Positions 44,158-58,778 of a stretch of 64,000 nucleotides of DNA are shown here, one piece after another; within the stretch, counting starts at the first letter, position 1, and every line of letters starts with the position of its first letter. The notes beneath the pieces are model-generated. The model had not been told where the DNA came from, made no database searches, and saw only the letters and a program-made list of their open reading frames with translations. Source of the stretch: Spelaeicoccus albus (GTDB lineage: Bacteria > Actinomycetota > Actinomycetes > Actinomycetales > Brevibacteriaceae); the NCBI RefSeq assembly GCF_013409065.1, contig NZ_JACBZP010000001.1, positions 124,001 to 188,000 on the forward strand, written 5' to 3'. The translations under genes and the position numbers were made by a program.

Positions 44158-46380
44158 TCAGGCTTCGATCCATTGCCGTAGTCGGCCGAGGCCCTCCCGG
44201 ATCTTCTCGGCGGGGAGACCGGAGTACGCGAAACGCGCATACAGTCGGTCTTCTCCGGGCTGCGGCCTGCCGAAATGCAGGCGCGTGCAAAAGGACACGC
44301 CGGTGGCGTGCAGAGCGGCGTCCGCGAATTCCTGCATGCCGTTCATGCCTTTCGCGTGGACGGCGTCGGTGATGTCGGGGAACAGATAGAACGTGGCTTC
44401 CGGTTTGGCAAGTGAGATTCCGCGCGTGCCGGCCAGCGCCTCGTATGCGGCGTCGCGTCTTCCCCGCAGTGTGGCCAAAATGGCCCCGGCGCCGGACTGG
44501 TCGCCCGTCAGCGCTTCCACGCCCGCCTCTTGAACGAACTGGGTCGTGCACGATTCGTTATTGGTGCTGAGTTTGGCGAACACGTCGGACACGTCCTCCG
44601 GGGCGATCGCCGCCCCCAGCCGCCAGCCGGTCATGGCGTATTTCTTGCTGAACGTGTACAAGATGACCGTGCGGCCGGCCATCCCGGGCAGCGATGCGAT
44701 CGACGTCGATTCACCGCTGTAGCGCATATCGAAATATGCCTCGTCGCTCAAGACCGCCAAGTCGTGTTCAATGGCCAGCGCAGCGACAGCCTCCTTCTCC
44801 TGCTGCGTGGACTCGGCGGAGATCGGGTTCTGCAGGTCGTTGTAGATCAGTACCGTAGTCTTCGGCGTGATCGATGCACGGAGCCGGTCGAGATCGATGC
44901 GGAATCCCGAGGCATCGGGCACGTACCGGTACGGCACTGCCACACCGCCGAAATAGTCGATCTGACTTTCATAGATCGGATAGCCCGGATTGGGGTAGAG
45001 AACCTCGTCGCCGGAGTTCATGACGGCTTGAATGAACTTGGTGATGACGGGCTTGCCGCCGGGGTGAATTGTGATGTTGCCCGGCCCGAGCGCCAGTCCG
45101 CGGCGGGCGCCCACGTCGGCGGCCAGCGCTTCGCGCAGCTGCGGGATGCCGCCGCCCGGACAATAACCGGTCTTGCCGTCGCGGACGGCTCGGTCCATGG
45201 CTGCGGCGATGTTCGCCGGCGTGGGCAGGTCGATATCGCCCAGGTGGAACGGGTAAATCGTGTTCCCGCGACCGGCCCAATCGGCGGCCGCCGCAGACAC
45301 GGCGAACGCCGTCTCGGTTCCCAGCCTGTTCAAACGCTCGGCAAGCTTCATGGAGAAACTCCTTCCGGTGTTCGGTCGCGGCGCGGCCGTGCCTTCATTA
45401 TTGCCCGGTTTACGGGCGGACTCGGAACTTCGGCGCAAAAATCCGTCGACGAACTGCCGGATCATGCCGATCAGCTCCGCACTGCCGGGCAGGAGCCCGT
45501 ACCGGTTGGCAAAGCCGTGGGTTTGGCCGGCCATTCGGGTCCGGGCCAGCAGTGCTCCGGCGTCGGCCAGCTTGTCGGCGTACGCTTCACCTTCGTCGCG
45601 CAGCACATCGTATTCGGCCGTCACGACGGCGGCGGGGGCGATCCCGCGCAAATCGGCGGCGCGCAACGGCGAGGCGTCCGGATCGTCGCGCACGTCGCCG
45701 GGGGCGTAGTGATCCCAATACCAGATCATGGCGTCCCGGGTGAGGAACAGCTGGTTGCCCGCATCACGGTAGGACGCCGTGTCGAAGTCGTGGTCGGTGA
45801 CCGGATAGATGAGGATCTGCCCGGCCAGCCGCGGAAGCGCCCGTGCGCTCAGGCGCCGGTCCCGTTCACGCCTGGCCACGACGGCGGCGAGATTTCCGCC
45901 GGCGCTGTCACCGGCGATGATCAGCGGAAGGGCGGAAACGCCGGCCGGTCCGGGCACGTCGTCCGCGATCTGGCGCAGCCCGGCCTCGGCGTCCGACAAA
46001 GCCGTGGGAAACGGGAATTCGGGGGCCTTGCGATAGTTGATCAGCGCCACTGCGCAATCGGACGCGTTCGTCAAAGCCCGCGCAAACGCGTCGAACCCGG
46101 CGATGTCGCCAATCACCCAGCCGCCGCCGTGCAGATAGCCGATCACGGCTCGCGGCCGTGCCGGGCTGAAGACGCGCACCGCGATGCTCCCACCGGGAAC
46201 CCCGACTTCGACATTCACTATCGATGCGACGTCCGGGCCGGGACGCCCCCAATCCGCGGTTGCCGCAGTGGCGTCGCGGGCCTCGTCGACCGAAACGCCG
46301 GGCCCCGGACGACGGGACGGCAGCGAGCGCACGCGATCGAGGAATTTCGCGGATTCAGGTTCCAATGGCACGGCAATCAC
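44158..46380 (-). CDS. Alpha/beta-hydrolase esterase fused to a class I aminotransferase
   Basis: A single 740-codon frame encoding two complete enzymes. Residues about 1-325 are an HSL-type esterase: oxyanion motif HGGGW near 84, nucleophile in GDSAGG near 163, a later Asp and the His in GQTHGF. Residues 344-740 are a PLP aminotransferase of fold type I with FHLGDIDLPTP, GYCPGGGIPQLRE, NDLQNP and the PLP Lys in YTFSKKYAMTGWRLG. At residue 344 an ATG (45351) has a GGAAGGAG ribosome site 7 nt upstream, so the aminotransferase (397 aa) may also be made alone. GTG start at 46380. Whether the full fusion is stable is unknown; a lost stop codon is the alternative. Confidence 0.88.
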   Translation of the reverse strand: MIAVPLEPESAKFLDRVRSLPSRRPGPGVSVDEARDATAATADWGRPGPDVASIVNVEVGVPGGSIAVRVFSPARPRAVIGYLHGGGWVIGDIAGFDAFARALTNASDCAVALINYRKAPEFPFPTALSDAEAGLRQIADDVPGPAGVSALPLIIAGDSAGGNLAAVVARRERDRRLSARALPRLAGQILIYPVTDHDFDTASYRDAGNQLFLTRDAMIWYWDHYAPGDVRDDPDASPLRAADLRGIAPAAVVTAEYDVLRDEGEAYADKLADAGALLARTRMAGQTHGFANRYGLLPGSAELIGMIRQFVDGFLRRSSESARKPGNNEGTAAPRPNTGRSFSMKLAERLNRLGTETAFAVSAAAADWAGRGNTIYPFHLGDIDLPTPANIAAAMDRAVRDGKTGYCPGGGIPQLREALAADVGARRGLALGPGNITIHPGGKPVITKFIQAVMNSGDEVLYPNPGYPIYESQIDYFGGVAVPYRYVPDASGFRIDLDRLRASITPKTTVLIYNDLQNPISAESTQQEKEAVAALAIEHDLAVLSDEAYFDMRYSGESTSIASLPGMAGRTVILYTFSKKYAMTGWRLGAAIAPEDVSDVFAKLSTNNESCTTQFVQEAGVEALTGDQSGAGAILATLRGRRDAAYEALAGTRGISLAKPEATFYLFPDITDAVHAKGMNGMQEFADAALHATGVSFCTRLHFGRPQPGEDRLYARFAYSGLPAEKIREGLGRLRQWIEA

Positions 46381-46408
46381 CTTCCGCGTACCATTATCGA
46401 CGCTCGGG

Positions 46409-47455
46409 TCAATCCTCGATGGGTACGGTGCCGAAAACCGTGAAGCTGATGACCCAGTACACGATGTACAGCGCCAGGAGAAGCCATCCGTGCCATCGAC
46501 GAAGATCGCCGGTGGACAGCACCCAGGCAGCGACCGCCGTCATGACGATGAGTGCGGGGAGGTGCCACTCGAGGACGCCGGCGCCGGCCACTATGCTGCC
46601 GCCGGCCAACACGATGATGCCGAGTTTGGCCGTGACGGAAAACACGAGGCTGCCTATCACATTGCCGATGCCGATCAGCGGGACCCGGTTGCGGAAGGGC
46701 TGCACCGTCAACACGATGTCCTCGCCGGTCAGCACGATCGTCGCGATCGTCGCACCGAAGACCGTGCCGTCCAGGTGGTAGTCGTGCAAAATCCCTTCGG
46801 TGCCCATGCTCGTGGTTTGGGCTCCGATGATGATCCCGACCAACGCAAGCACCGCCAGGCCGATGTTCGCCCAGCCGGAGAGTCCGCGTTGCTGGGCGTA
46901 CGGCAGTTGACGCACTTTCGTGCCGATGCCGCCGTCCGGGCCGCTCTCGGACGGATCCGTGTCGGTTGCGCCGGCGGCGACGTGCTCATACACTTCCGGG
47001 CTTTGAAATGTCGGCGCGGAGCGCTGGTGCTCGCGAACGGCGATGTAGACGAGGAACAGTACGAACAGCGCCAGGAGGATCACGCTCTGCGGAATTCCGA
47101 TGGGCGAGGTGAGCGTGATGACGATCATCAGCAGCGGAGCCACCGCGAAGATTGCCAGATAGTCCCTCGGGAGGGTGATCTTCGTGGGCTTGATGATGAT
47201 GGCGAGCGCAAGCACAATGCCGCTGAACGAGACCGCCGTACCAAAGACCAGCCCGAGGGCCACCCCCTTCAGATCGTCGAGGTTGAGGGCCACGCCCAAG
47301 GCCACGTCGTCGAATTCGATGCCGGTAAAGATCACTGCCAGCAAGAAGACCGGAATGAGCAGTCGGCTCGCCGCGCCGACCAGATATCCGACGAGTTTGT
47401 CCGCACTGTAGATCAAGACGGCCGCGCCCGAGACGAACACGAAGATCGATGTCAT
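46409..47455 (-). CDS. Sodium/calcium exchanger-like membrane protein
   Basis: Membrane protein of 348 aa with ten or eleven predicted segments, arranged as two repeats around a polar central loop (about 150-200). Each half has a CaCA-like alpha-repeat: FTGIEFDDVALGVALNLDD and ATIVLTGEDIVLTVQP...GIGNVIGSLVFS. Acidic residues in the repeats fit cation binding, but the motifs differ from classic CaCA sequences, so the ion is uncertain. ATG at 47455. A small inverted repeat (CCAGCA/TGCTGG, 47479-47496) lies upstream in its leader. Confidence 0.78.
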   Translation of the reverse strand: MTSIFVFVSGAAVLIYSADKLVGYLVGAASRLLIPVFLLAVIFTGIEFDDVALGVALNLDDLKGVALGLVFGTAVSFSGIVLALAIIIKPTKITLPRDYLAIFAVAPLLMIVITLTSPIGIPQSVILLALFVLFLVYIAVREHQRSAPTFQSPEVYEHVAAGATDTDPSESGPDGGIGTKVRQLPYAQQRGLSGWANIGLAVLALVGIIIGAQTTSMGTEGILHDYHLDGTVFGATIATIVLTGEDIVLTVQPFRNRVPLIGIGNVIGSLVFSVTAKLGIIVLAGGSIVAGAGVLEWHLPALIVMTAVAAWVLSTGDLRRWHGWLLLALYIVYWVISFTVFGTVPIED

Positions 47456-47622
47456 AGCCCCTGCTCCATCGTGGACGGCCCAGCACGCTCTGCTGGCCAC
47501 ATAACAACCGAAGCAGGGGGTTGTCAAGACCTTGGCGCGGCTCGTCAAAGATCGGCGACGCCGCGCAACTCAGTGAACGAGGGCAGTCCCGGCGGCTCTC
47601 ATCGACCGGCCGTTTTCATCCA

Positions 47623-49257
<1,635 letters not shown>

Positions 49258-49289
49258 TGACACGAAGTCGCCGGTCGGCGACGGGACGG

Positions 49290-50993
<1,704 letters not shown>

Positions 50994-51008
50994 TCAAATG
51001 CTTCGTAT

Positions 51009-51302
51009 CTAGCCGATCACGGCGAGCACGTCGCGGGCCGAGAGAACGAGGAACTCTTCGCCGGCGTACTTCACTTCGGTGCCGCCGTACTTGGAGTAGA
51101 TGACCTTGTCGCCCTCTGCGACGTCGACGGGGACGCGATTGCCGTTATCGGCGACGCGGCCCGGTCCAACCGCCACGACTTCGCCCTCCTGGGGCTTTTC
51201 CTTGGCGGTATCGGGAATGACGAGGCCGGATGCCGTGGTCTGCTCAGCGTCTAGCTGGCGAACGACGATCCGATCCTCAAGAGGCTTGATGGAGACCGAC
51301 AC
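51009..51302 (-). CDS. groES: 10 kDa co-chaperonin GroES
   Basis: Lid of the GroEL chamber, 97 aa. The product reads [17 protein letters not shown], has the mobile loop [16 protein letters not shown] and [19 protein letters not shown] at 51302 has a GGAGGT ribosome site 7 nt upstream and matches family length; the longer open frame is not needed. Two CIRCE operators lie 106-178 bp upstream, so it should be repressed by HrcA and induced by heat. Confidence 0.97.
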   Translation of the reverse strand: MSVSIKPLEDRIVVRQLDAEQTTASGLVIPDTAKEKPQEGEVVAVGPGRVADNGNRVPVDVAEGDKVIYSKYGGTEVKYAGEEFLVLSARDVLAVIG

Positions 51303-51407
51303 TGGCGGACCTCCCCCTTCGAGTACGTAGTTCCAACGAAATGTCATAGCCCTTAAAGACGCTGCCCTACCGTCGTCGCGGTGCCGGTCGAACTGGCGAT
51401 TCAAGGG

Positions 51408-51434
51408 TTAGCACCCTCATAGGGAGAGTGCTAA
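51408..51434. promoter_or_regulatory. CIRCE operator 1
   Basis: TTAGCACCC, 9-nt spacer, GAGTGCTAA: the HrcA-binding CIRCE element (consensus TTAGCACTC-N9-GAGTGCTAA) with one mismatch. It covers the likely transcription start and leader of groES-groEL. Confidence 0.93.
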
Positions 51435-51439
51435 TAGTG

Positions 51440-51468
51440 ACTCTATGCCGCAGTTAGCACTCATGCAA
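51440..51468 (-). promoter_or_regulatory. Candidate groES-groEL promoter
   Basis: Minus-strand TTGCAT (51463-51468) and TAGAGT (51440-51445) with 17-bp spacing. The -35 lies in the spacer of CIRCE 2 and the start point would fall at CIRCE 1, the usual geometry for HrcA repression. Confidence 0.55.
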
Positions 51469-51480
51469 CCCGAGTGCCAG
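51454..51480. promoter_or_regulatory. CIRCE operator 2
   Basis: TTAGCACTC, 9-nt spacer, GAGTGCCAG: the left arm is perfect and the right arm has two mismatches at its end. It lies 46 bp (start to start) from CIRCE 1 and 9 bp upstream of the rpf stop is not reached. Confidence 0.85.
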
Positions 51481-51488
51481 AAAATCTT

Positions 51489-52802
<1,314 letters not shown>

Positions 52803-52870
52803 TCACAATGCCGGTCGAGAATCATCCGCGCGAGTGGTGGCCGGTATCGACGGGCGCCCCTCGAGGTTGC

Positions 52871-54046
52871 TCAGTCGTACAGGTGCGACCCGCACGACCA
52901 CTGGCCGGATCCCGCGGCGTTGTACAACTTCTTGGCAAGCGCCAGCTGGGTGGCCGGCGACGCGTTGATCGGGTTACCCGACCCGCCCATGGCATGCCAG
53001 GTCTGCAGCGAGAACTGGTACAGCCCGTAGTGGCCGTTGCCGTTGACGGCACGCGGGTTTCCACCGGATTCGCACTGGGCCAGCGCCGTCCAGTTGAGCG
53101 AATCGGCAGCGGTTCCGGTAGTGGACGACGGCGGGGTCGTGGACGTCGAGGAGTGCGATGAGGAAGAATCCGACGAGGACTCCGACGGCTCCGGAGCCGG
53201 CTTCTCCTTCGTACCCACCAACACCACTTCAGTCACCGGCTTCTTCGTCACCTTCGACGACACCTTCGACTTCGACACCACCTGACCATTGACCACCCGC
53301 GTGGCGAACTTCACCGTCCGCACACCATCGGCGCCCTCGGTCTTCACCTTCGTCTGACCCTTGAACAAATCATCCGACTCCTTCCGCGTCGTGTCATGAT
53401 CAATCGACTTCGTCGTCGACTCATGCTTCTTCGACACCCGGAACACCTGCACAACAGAACCAGCCACCACCGGCGAACCCGCAGGAACCGACAACCGATC
53501 CCCCGACCCCAACGACACACCAGCAGCCTTCACAGCCTCGCCGACAGTCGCCGCAGCCGACGACACCCGATGCACCTTCCCATCAGCCAAAACCTTCACG
53601 GACTTACTCGTACTCAACCGCACCGACAAACCCTGCCGACCAATCGACTCCGACCGCGACGCCGACAACCGACCATCACCAGCCCGAATCCCCAAACCCT
53701 TCAACGCACCACCCACAGTCGACGCAGTCGTCCAATACACCTGCGACTTCCCATCAACCGTCAACGACAACTTCCGACCATGCCGAACCACAATGTCCGA
53801 CCCTTTCGACACCGACGACGACAACGACGGCGACACCAAATCATGCTGACCGGTCGACACACCCTCGGCATCCAAAACCCCACCGACGTCGTGGGCAAAC
53901 GTGCGCACCTCGCTGGTATGCCCGTCGACATTCAACTCGACGGTCTTGTTCATCGCGACAAAGCCAACGGTGCCGGCCACCAACGCGGCAACGACGGTTC
54001 CTTGCCCGGCCATGCGCAGGGCAGAGTTCTTGAAGATGTTTTTCAC
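52871..54046 (-). CDS. Resuscitation-promoting factor, RpfB-like (copy 2)
   Basis: Paralogue of the next gene, 391 aa, same order: signal/anchor at about 15-33, three DUF348 repeats, G5, a short Ser/Thr/Pro linker and a C-terminal transglycosylase-like Rpf domain ([14 protein letters not shown], catalytic Glu). The middle is identical to copy 1, but the N-terminal 67 residues and the catalytic domain differ clearly; the catalytic domain here ends GQWSCGSHLYD. So the two enzymes may share a wall target but differ in cutting. ATG at 54046; 137 bp separates it from copy 1. Confidence 0.93.
   Translation of the reverse strand: MKNIFKNSALRMAGQGTVVAALVAGTVGFVAMNKTVELNVDGHTSEVRTFAHDVGGVLDAEGVSTGQHDLVSPSLSSSVSKGSDIVVRHGRKLSLTVDGKSQVYWTTASTVGGALKGLGIRAGDGRLSASRSESIGRQGLSVRLSTSKSVKVLADGKVHRVSSAAATVGEAVKAAGVSLGSGDRLSVPAGSPVVAGSVVQVFRVSKKHESTTKSIDHDTTRKESDDLFKGQTKVKTEGADGVRTVKFATRVVNGQVVSKSKVSSKVTKKPVTEVVLVGTKEKPAPEPSESSSDSSSSHSSTSTTPPSSTTGTAADSLNWTALAQCESGGNPRAVNGNGHYGLYQFSLQTWHAMGGSGNPINASPATQLALAKKLYNAAGSGQWSCGSHLYD
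53142..53845. repeat. 704-bp direct repeat, copy 2
   Basis: Partner of 51826-52529. The identity starts and stops abruptly: at the 3' side of the coding strand inside the Ser linker and at the 5' side at the codons for HDLVSPS. The flanking coding sequence of the two genes is only moderately similar. Confidence 0.92.
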
Positions 54047-54102
54047 AGATGATTCCCAGATCGACGTCGAGAGATGAATAAGCCCTCAGCGGACACCCAA
54101 CC

Positions 54103-54118
54103 GTAACCGATTCGTTAT
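54103..54118. promoter_or_regulatory. GTAACC direct-repeat site upstream of rpf copy 2
   Basis: GTAACC, 5-nt spacer, GTTAT, 57 bp before the rpf copy 2 start, in the same orientation as the site before copy 1. Shared flanking sequence includes the complement of CGGTTACGG followed by GGTGTC. Confidence 0.4.
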
Positions 54119-54135
54119 CGAAGCCGCAACCCCGT

Positions 54136-54165
54136 CATGCCGCCGCACGGGCCGGCATGCCTGCC
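54136..54165 (-). terminator. Possible terminator after tatD
   Basis: CATGCCG (54136-54142) pairs with CGGCATG (54153-54159); an alternative stem CCGGCA/TGCCGG lies at its right side. It sits just beyond the tatD stop. No T tract; weak call. Confidence 0.35.
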
Positions 54166-54167
54166 GG

Positions 54168-55037
54168 TCACCAGTCGCCAAAGACCTCGAGCGAATTGGC
54201 CCACACTGCTGCACACAATTCCTCCAACGGCTCGTTGCGGACGTCGGCCACCGCTCGGGCCGTCAACGGCGTCAGATACGAACCGCCCGGGCGCCCGCGG
54301 TGCGGGACCGGCGTGAGGAACGGCGCATCGGTCTCCAACAGGAGCTGCCCGCGCGGCACGCGGGAAGCCGCAGCGCGCAGCCCGCTCGCGTTCTTGAACG
54401 TCACGTTGCCGGCGAACGACATATACCAGCCCCGTCGCGCGCAATAATCAGCCATCTCCGCATCGCCGGAAAAGCAGTGGAACACCACTATGTCGGGCGC
54501 GCCCTCTTCGGCGAGAATGCGCAGAACATCGGCATGAGCCTCACGGTCGTGGATCTGCAACGCCAGGCCGTGCCGCTTGGCCATCCCGATGTGCTCGCGG
54601 AACGAATAGTGCTGAGCTTCGCGGCCGTCGTCGCCGGTGCGGAAATAATCCAGCCCGGTTTCGCCGACAACCCGGATGCGATCGCCGGTCAGCAAAGTGT
54701 CGATTTCGCCGAGCGCGTCGTCCAGCGTGCCGAGGCGGGCGAGTTCGGGTGCCTCGTTCGGGTGCAGGGCAACGCCTCCGAGCAGTTCGGGGGTCCGGGC
54801 GACGACGTCCGCGGTCCACCGGGCCGACGCCAGCTCGCAGCCGATTTGCACGGCACGCGGGACGCCGACGTCGCCCGCACGGGTGAGGAACCAGTCGAGC
54901 GGCGGATACTCGTGGCCGTCGTCCGGGTCGGCCAGCGCGCCGGTGCCCATGTCGAGGTGCGTATGGCTGTCGATGATGGCGTGCGGCAGCGGCTCGGGGC
55001 GGTCGGGATAGCTGCCGGCTGCTCGGGACGACGTCAC
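54168..55037 (-). CDS. tatD: TatD family metal-dependent deoxyribonuclease
   Basis: Metal-dependent hydrolase of 289 aa with a TIM-barrel fold; relatives act as 3'-5' DNA exonucleases. Metal ligands are visible as IDSHTHLD near the N-terminus, [23 protein letters not shown] and ETDAPFLTP. The GTG at 55037 overlaps the metG stop as GTGA. The metG-tatD order, often followed by rpfB, ksgA, is a standard actinobacterial arrangement and fits the rpf gene found next. Confidence 0.94.
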   Translation of the reverse strand: MTSSRAAGSYPDRPEPLPHAIIDSHTHLDMGTGALADPDDGHEYPPLDWFLTRAGDVGVPRAVQIGCELASARWTADVVARTPELLGGVALHPNEAPELARLGTLDDALGEIDTLLTGDRIRVVGETGLDYFRTGDDGREAQHYSFREHIGMAKRHGLALQIHDREAHADVLRILAEEGAPDIVVFHCFSGDAEMADYCARRGWYMSFAGNVTFKNASGLRAAASRVPRGQLLLETDAPFLTPVPHRGRPGGSYLTPLTARAVADVRNEPLEELCAAVWANSLEVFGDW

Positions 55038-56854
55038 TGGTTCCCGGCGGAAGCGCCGCCGGCCGCGCCGGCCCTCTCGAGTTCCTCCTCGACCGCCTTC
55101 GGGTCGATCTTGGCGAAGATCGGCGTCGGTTTCGGCACGGATTGGCCGGGCTCGAGTGTCGCGGGCGCCCAAGCCGGGACCCGCGAATAGTCACCGGTGA
55201 GAATCATGTAGTTCGGCCCGCCGTCCAGATCCTCGACCTCGACCAGATCGGGCATCGGTGCCACTACTCCCTCGCCGCCGAACGCGCGGTGTACTGCGTC
55301 GGTGGCGTGCGGCAGGAACGGGCTGAGCAGGGTTTCGATGTCGCGCACCGCTTGCGCGGCCGTGAACAGTACGGTGCCGAGGCGTTCACGATTGTCATCG
55401 CCCTTGAGTTTCCACGGCTCTTCGGACGCCAGGTAGCGGTTTGCGTCGGAGGCCAGCCGCATGGCTTCGCTCAAGGCCTGCTTTTGCCTGTGCTTTTCGA
55501 TCAGCGACCCGACGACGTCGAATCCGCCGCGTACCCGTTCGAGCAGCTCTTCGTCGGAGGCGGTCAGCGTGCCCGGCTCCGGGATCTCGCCGAAGTTCTT
55601 GTGGATCAGGGACGCCGTCCGGTTGACGAGGTTGCCCCACACCGACACGAGTTCTTCGTTATTCCGGCGAACGAACTCGGCCCACGTGAAATCGGCGTCC
55701 TGATTCTCCGGCCCGGCCGCCGAGATGAAGTATCGGACCGCATCGGCCTGGTACCGGGCCAAGATATCGCGTACGTAGATGACGATCCCGCGCGAGGAGG
55801 AGAATTTCTTGCCTTCCATCGTCAGGTATTCGCTGGAGACCACCTCGGTGGGAAGATTCAGCCGGCCGTAGTCTCCCGGTTCGCCGCCTCTGTCCCCTTC
55901 GCCGTCGTAGCCGAGCAGCTCGGCCGGCCAGATCTGCGAGTGGAAGGTGATGTTGTCCTTGCCCATGAAGTAGTACGAAAGCGCTTCGGGGTCGTTCCAC
56001 CAGTCGCGCCACGCGTCCGGGTCGCCGGTGCGGCGGGCCCATTCGATGGACGCCGACAAGTAGCCGATGACGGCGTCGAACCACACGTAGAGTCGTTTGT
56101 TCGGGTTTTCCGCCCAGCCGTCGAGCGGAACCGGGATGCCCCAGTCGATATCGCGGGTCATGGCGCGCGGGCGCATGTCGTCGACGAGGTTGAGCGAGAA
56201 GTTCAGCACGTTCTGACGCCAATTGCCTTCTTCTTGACGGCCTCGCAACCATTTGTCGAGAGCCTTGGCCAGCGCCGGCAGGTCGAGGAAGAAGTGCGTG
56301 GTCTCGACGAATTTCGGCGTTTCCCCGTTGATGCGGCTGTGCGGGTCGATCAGGTCGATCGGGTCGAGCTGATTGCCGCAGTTGTCGCATTGATCGCCGC
56401 GCGCGGAGTCGTACCCGCACTTCGGGCAGGTGCCTTCGATATACCTGTCCGGCAGGGTACGGCCGGACGACGGGCTGATGGCTCCGAGGCTGACTTGCTC
56501 GACGAAGTACCCGTTGGCGTAGACGGTCTTGAACATCTCCTGCACGACCGCGTAATGGTTGCGCGTCGTGGTGCGGGTGAACAGGTCGTACGAGAGGCCG
56601 AGCGCATGCAGGTCTTCAACGATGACCTTGTTGTACTTGTCCGCCAGTTCGCGCGGCGTCACGCCCTCTTGCTCGGATTGCACGAGGATGGGCGTGCCGT
56701 GCTCATCGGTGCCCGACACCATCAGCACCCGGTGGCCGGCCATCCGCATATAGCGTGAGAACACGTCGGAGGGGACGCCGAAACCGGCCACGTGGCCGAT
56801 ATGACGCGGCCCGTTGACGTACGGCCAGGCCACTGCGGAAAGGATATTCGTCAT
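55034..56854 (-). CDS. metG: Methionyl-tRNA synthetase
   Basis: Class I synthetase of 606 aa charging tRNA-Met. It has the HIGH motif in [12 protein letters not shown], a zinc knuckle with four Cys ([17 protein letters not shown]), the KMSKS counterpart KFSSSRG and an alpha-helical anticodon domain. There is a short Ala/Gly-rich C-terminal extension. ATG at 56854. It precedes tatD with a 4-bp overlap. Confidence 0.97.
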   Translation of the reverse strand: MTNILSAVAWPYVNGPRHIGHVAGFGVPSDVFSRYMRMAGHRVLMVSGTDEHGTPILVQSEQEGVTPRELADKYNKVIVEDLHALGLSYDLFTRTTTRNHYAVVQEMFKTVYANGYFVEQVSLGAISPSSGRTLPDRYIEGTCPKCGYDSARGDQCDNCGNQLDPIDLIDPHSRINGETPKFVETTHFFLDLPALAKALDKWLRGRQEEGNWRQNVLNFSLNLVDDMRPRAMTRDIDWGIPVPLDGWAENPNKRLYVWFDAVIGYLSASIEWARRTGDPDAWRDWWNDPEALSYYFMGKDNITFHSQIWPAELLGYDGEGDRGGEPGDYGRLNLPTEVVSSEYLTMEGKKFSSSRGIVIYVRDILARYQADAVRYFISAAGPENQDADFTWAEFVRRNNEELVSVWGNLVNRTASLIHKNFGEIPEPGTLTASDEELLERVRGGFDVVGSLIEKHRQKQALSEAMRLASDANRYLASEEPWKLKGDDNRERLGTVLFTAAQAVRDIETLLSPFLPHATDAVHRAFGGEGVVAPMPDLVEVEDLDGGPNYMILTGDYSRVPAWAPATLEPGQSVPKPTPIFAKIDPKAVEEELERAGAAGGASAGNQ

Positions 56855-56874
56855 GTCTTACACCTTAATGGTGG

Positions 56875-57720
56875 TCATCGGGCTTTAATGACGGCCTCGT
56901 ACAGCTCACGCGTACGCAGGCCGTGCCGGGCGGCGACCGTCGCTGCCGCATCCTTGAGCCGGACGCCGCTTGCGGCAAGATCGCGAACGTCGTCGACGAG
57001 GTCTTCCGGTCGTTCCGGCGCGGGCGGCGGAGCACCGTGCACGACGATGCAGATCTCTCCCCGGACGCCGGCCTCGGCCCACTCCCGTAGCGCGCCGAGG
57101 GTGTCGCGGCGCACTTCTTCGTGGGTCTTGGTCAATTCGCGGCATACGGCGGCATCGCGATCATTGCCGAAGATCTGCGCGAGATCGGCAAGTGAATCGC
57201 CGAGTCGGTGCGGTGATTCGAAGAACACCATGGTGCGCGGCTCGGCCGCCAGCTCCGACAGGATTTTTCGACGGTCGCCCGGCTTACGGGGAAGGAATCC
57301 CTCGAAGCAGAATCTATCGGTCGGCAGCCCCGACAAGGCGAGCGCCGTCAGAACGGCGGAAGGGCCCGGTGCGGCGGTTACCCGACGTCCGCTGGACGCT
57401 GCCGCACCGACCAGCCGGAAGCCCGGATCCGACACGGCAGGCATCCCGGCGTCCGATACGACAAGGACCGTCTGCCCTGCATCGACGGCCGCCAAGAGCT
57501 CGTCGGTGCGCGATGCCTCGTTGTGCTCGTAAAAGCTGCGGATGATCCCGCGCGGCGTCACGCCGAGCCGGTCGGCCAGCGAACGCAGTCGCCTGGTGTC
57601 CTCGGCCGCGATTACGTCGGCGGTAGCCAGGAGGTCGATCAGTCGTGCCGACGCGTCGGCGGGGTTGCCGATGGGTGTTGCGGCCAACACAATGGTGCCG
57701 GCGTCACCCGTCACCGTCAC
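56875..57720 (-). CDS. rsmI: 16S rRNA (cytidine1402-2'-O)-methyltransferase
   Basis: SAM-dependent methylase of 281 aa modifying C1402 in the ribosomal P site. It has the tetrapyrrole-methylase-like motifs [38 protein letters not shown] and FFESPHRL. The GTG at 57720 overlaps the DUF4190 gene stop as GTGA. It lies near, and divergent from, the mannosyltransferase gene, a conserved actinobacterial neighbourhood, here with three DUF4190 genes inserted. Confidence 0.95.
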   Translation of the reverse strand: MTVTGDAGTIVLAATPIGNPADASARLIDLLATADVIAAEDTRRLRSLADRLGVTPRGIIRSFYEHNEASRTDELLAAVDAGQTVLVVSDAGMPAVSDPGFRLVGAAASSGRRVTAAPGPSAVLTALALSGLPTDRFCFEGFLPRKPGDRRKILSELAAEPRTMVFFESPHRLGDSLADLAQIFGNDRDAAVCRELTKTHEEVRRDTLGALREWAEAGVRGEICIVVHGAPPPAPERPEDLVDDVRDLAASGVRLKDAAATVAARHGLRTRELYEAVIKAR

Positions 57721-58133
57721 ACGCCCTGGCCGGACGAGGTTGTGGATGCCAAGCCGGCCATACCAAGAATGAACACGAAGAACAGGATGTACGCCAGGAT
57801 GACCAGCACGGTGATGATGCCGAAGACGTAACCGATGATCAGCCCGGCCCTCGCCATGCCTTCACCGGCCTCCCCGGTGCGCTGGATCTGCCGAACGGCC
57901 ATATGCCCGCAAATGATTCCCGGAATCCATCCGATACCGACGACCAGCGTGGCAAGACTCGACACCAGCGATACGACGGCCATCGTGTTGGTCGGCGGTG
58001 CCGGCACGTACCCGTAAACGGGCTGATATCCGTAAGGAGCGGGCGGCGGCGCGGGCTGGCCGTACTGCGGCGGCGGGGGCGGGACGTACTGCGGTCCGTT
58101 TTGCGGATCCGGCGGCGGATACTGATTGGACAT
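57717..58133 (-). CDS. DUF4190 membrane protein (third of three)
   Basis: A 138-aa protein with a Pro/Tyr/Gln-rich cytosolic N-terminus (about 1-48, PPPQYGQ-type repeats) and two membrane segments forming the DUF4190 unit: [51 protein letters not shown] and a third hydrophobic stretch. Function unknown. It lies 6 bp after a paralogue and overlaps rsmI. Confidence 0.85.
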   Translation of the reverse strand: MSNQYPPPDPQNGPQYVPPPPPQYGQPAPPPAPYGYQPVYGYVPAPPTNTMAVVSLVSSLATLVVGIGWIPGIICGHMAVRQIQRTGEAGEGMARAGLIIGYVFGIITVLVILAYILFFVFILGMAGLASTTSSGQGV

Positions 58134-58139
58134 GGCGGA

Positions 58140-58679
58140 TCAGTAGTTCCCGCTATAGGTGGTCGCGGCGCCGCTCGCGCTCCCGATCGCCACCAGAATC
58201 ACGATCATGAAGATGATGTACAACACCCACAGCGCCGTGAGAACGATGCCGATGATGAGGCCGGCCTTGGCCATGCCGCGGCCTTCCTCACCGGTCCGGT
58301 CAATCTGCTTCAGCGAAATGATGCCGCACACGATGCCGACCGGGGCCGCAATGATTCCGCCGATCAGCGCGATGATCGCCAGCACGTTCGTCTTGGCCGG
58401 CGCATATCCGGGCGCATACGGCTGCGCACCGTATTGCGGCCCGCCATACGGCTGCGCGTACTGCTGATTCGGGTACTGCTGATTCGGGTACTGCGGCGGT
58501 GCCGGTTGCCCGTATTGCGGCGGCGGGGCCTGACCGTAGTCGGGCTGCTGCGGCGGCGGGTTCTGGCCGTACTGGGGAGCCTGGCCGTATTGCGGCTCGG
58601 CAGGCGATTCCTGCTCGGGCCCGGCCGCGTAAGGGTTGTTCGGGTCCGGGGTATTCGGGTCCGGATGATTGTTCGACAC
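58140..58679 (-). CDS. DUF4190 membrane protein (second of three)
   Basis: A 179-aa paralogue with a long Pro/Gln/Tyr-rich N-terminus of about 100 residues made of degenerate PQYGQ-like units, then the DUF4190 hairpin with IVCGIISLKQIDRTGEEGRGMAKAGLIIG. GTG at 58679 has AGGAG 9 nt upstream; the longer open frame is not needed. The repetitive N-terminus may mediate protein contacts; function unknown. Confidence 0.85.
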   Translation of the reverse strand: MSNNHPDPNTPDPNNPYAAGPEQESPAEPQYGQAPQYGQNPPPQQPDYGQAPPPQYGQPAPPQYPNQQYPNQQYAQPYGGPQYGAQPYAPGYAPAKTNVLAIIALIGGIIAAPVGIVCGIISLKQIDRTGEEGRGMAKAGLIIGIVLTALWVLYIIFMIVILVAIGSASGAATTYSGNY

Positions 58680-58778
58680 TGTAAGCAACTCCTGGTTGGC
58701 AACCGTTCTGGCTTGGACTGGTTCAATCGTCCCACAATTGAATTGCGGGCTACCAGCCGCGAATGCGCGTGAAGCACG

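Noticed and set aside
44530-46443. Plus-strand open frame of 637 codons
   Set aside because: Antisense to the esterase-aminotransferase fusion, with no domain and no ribosome site.
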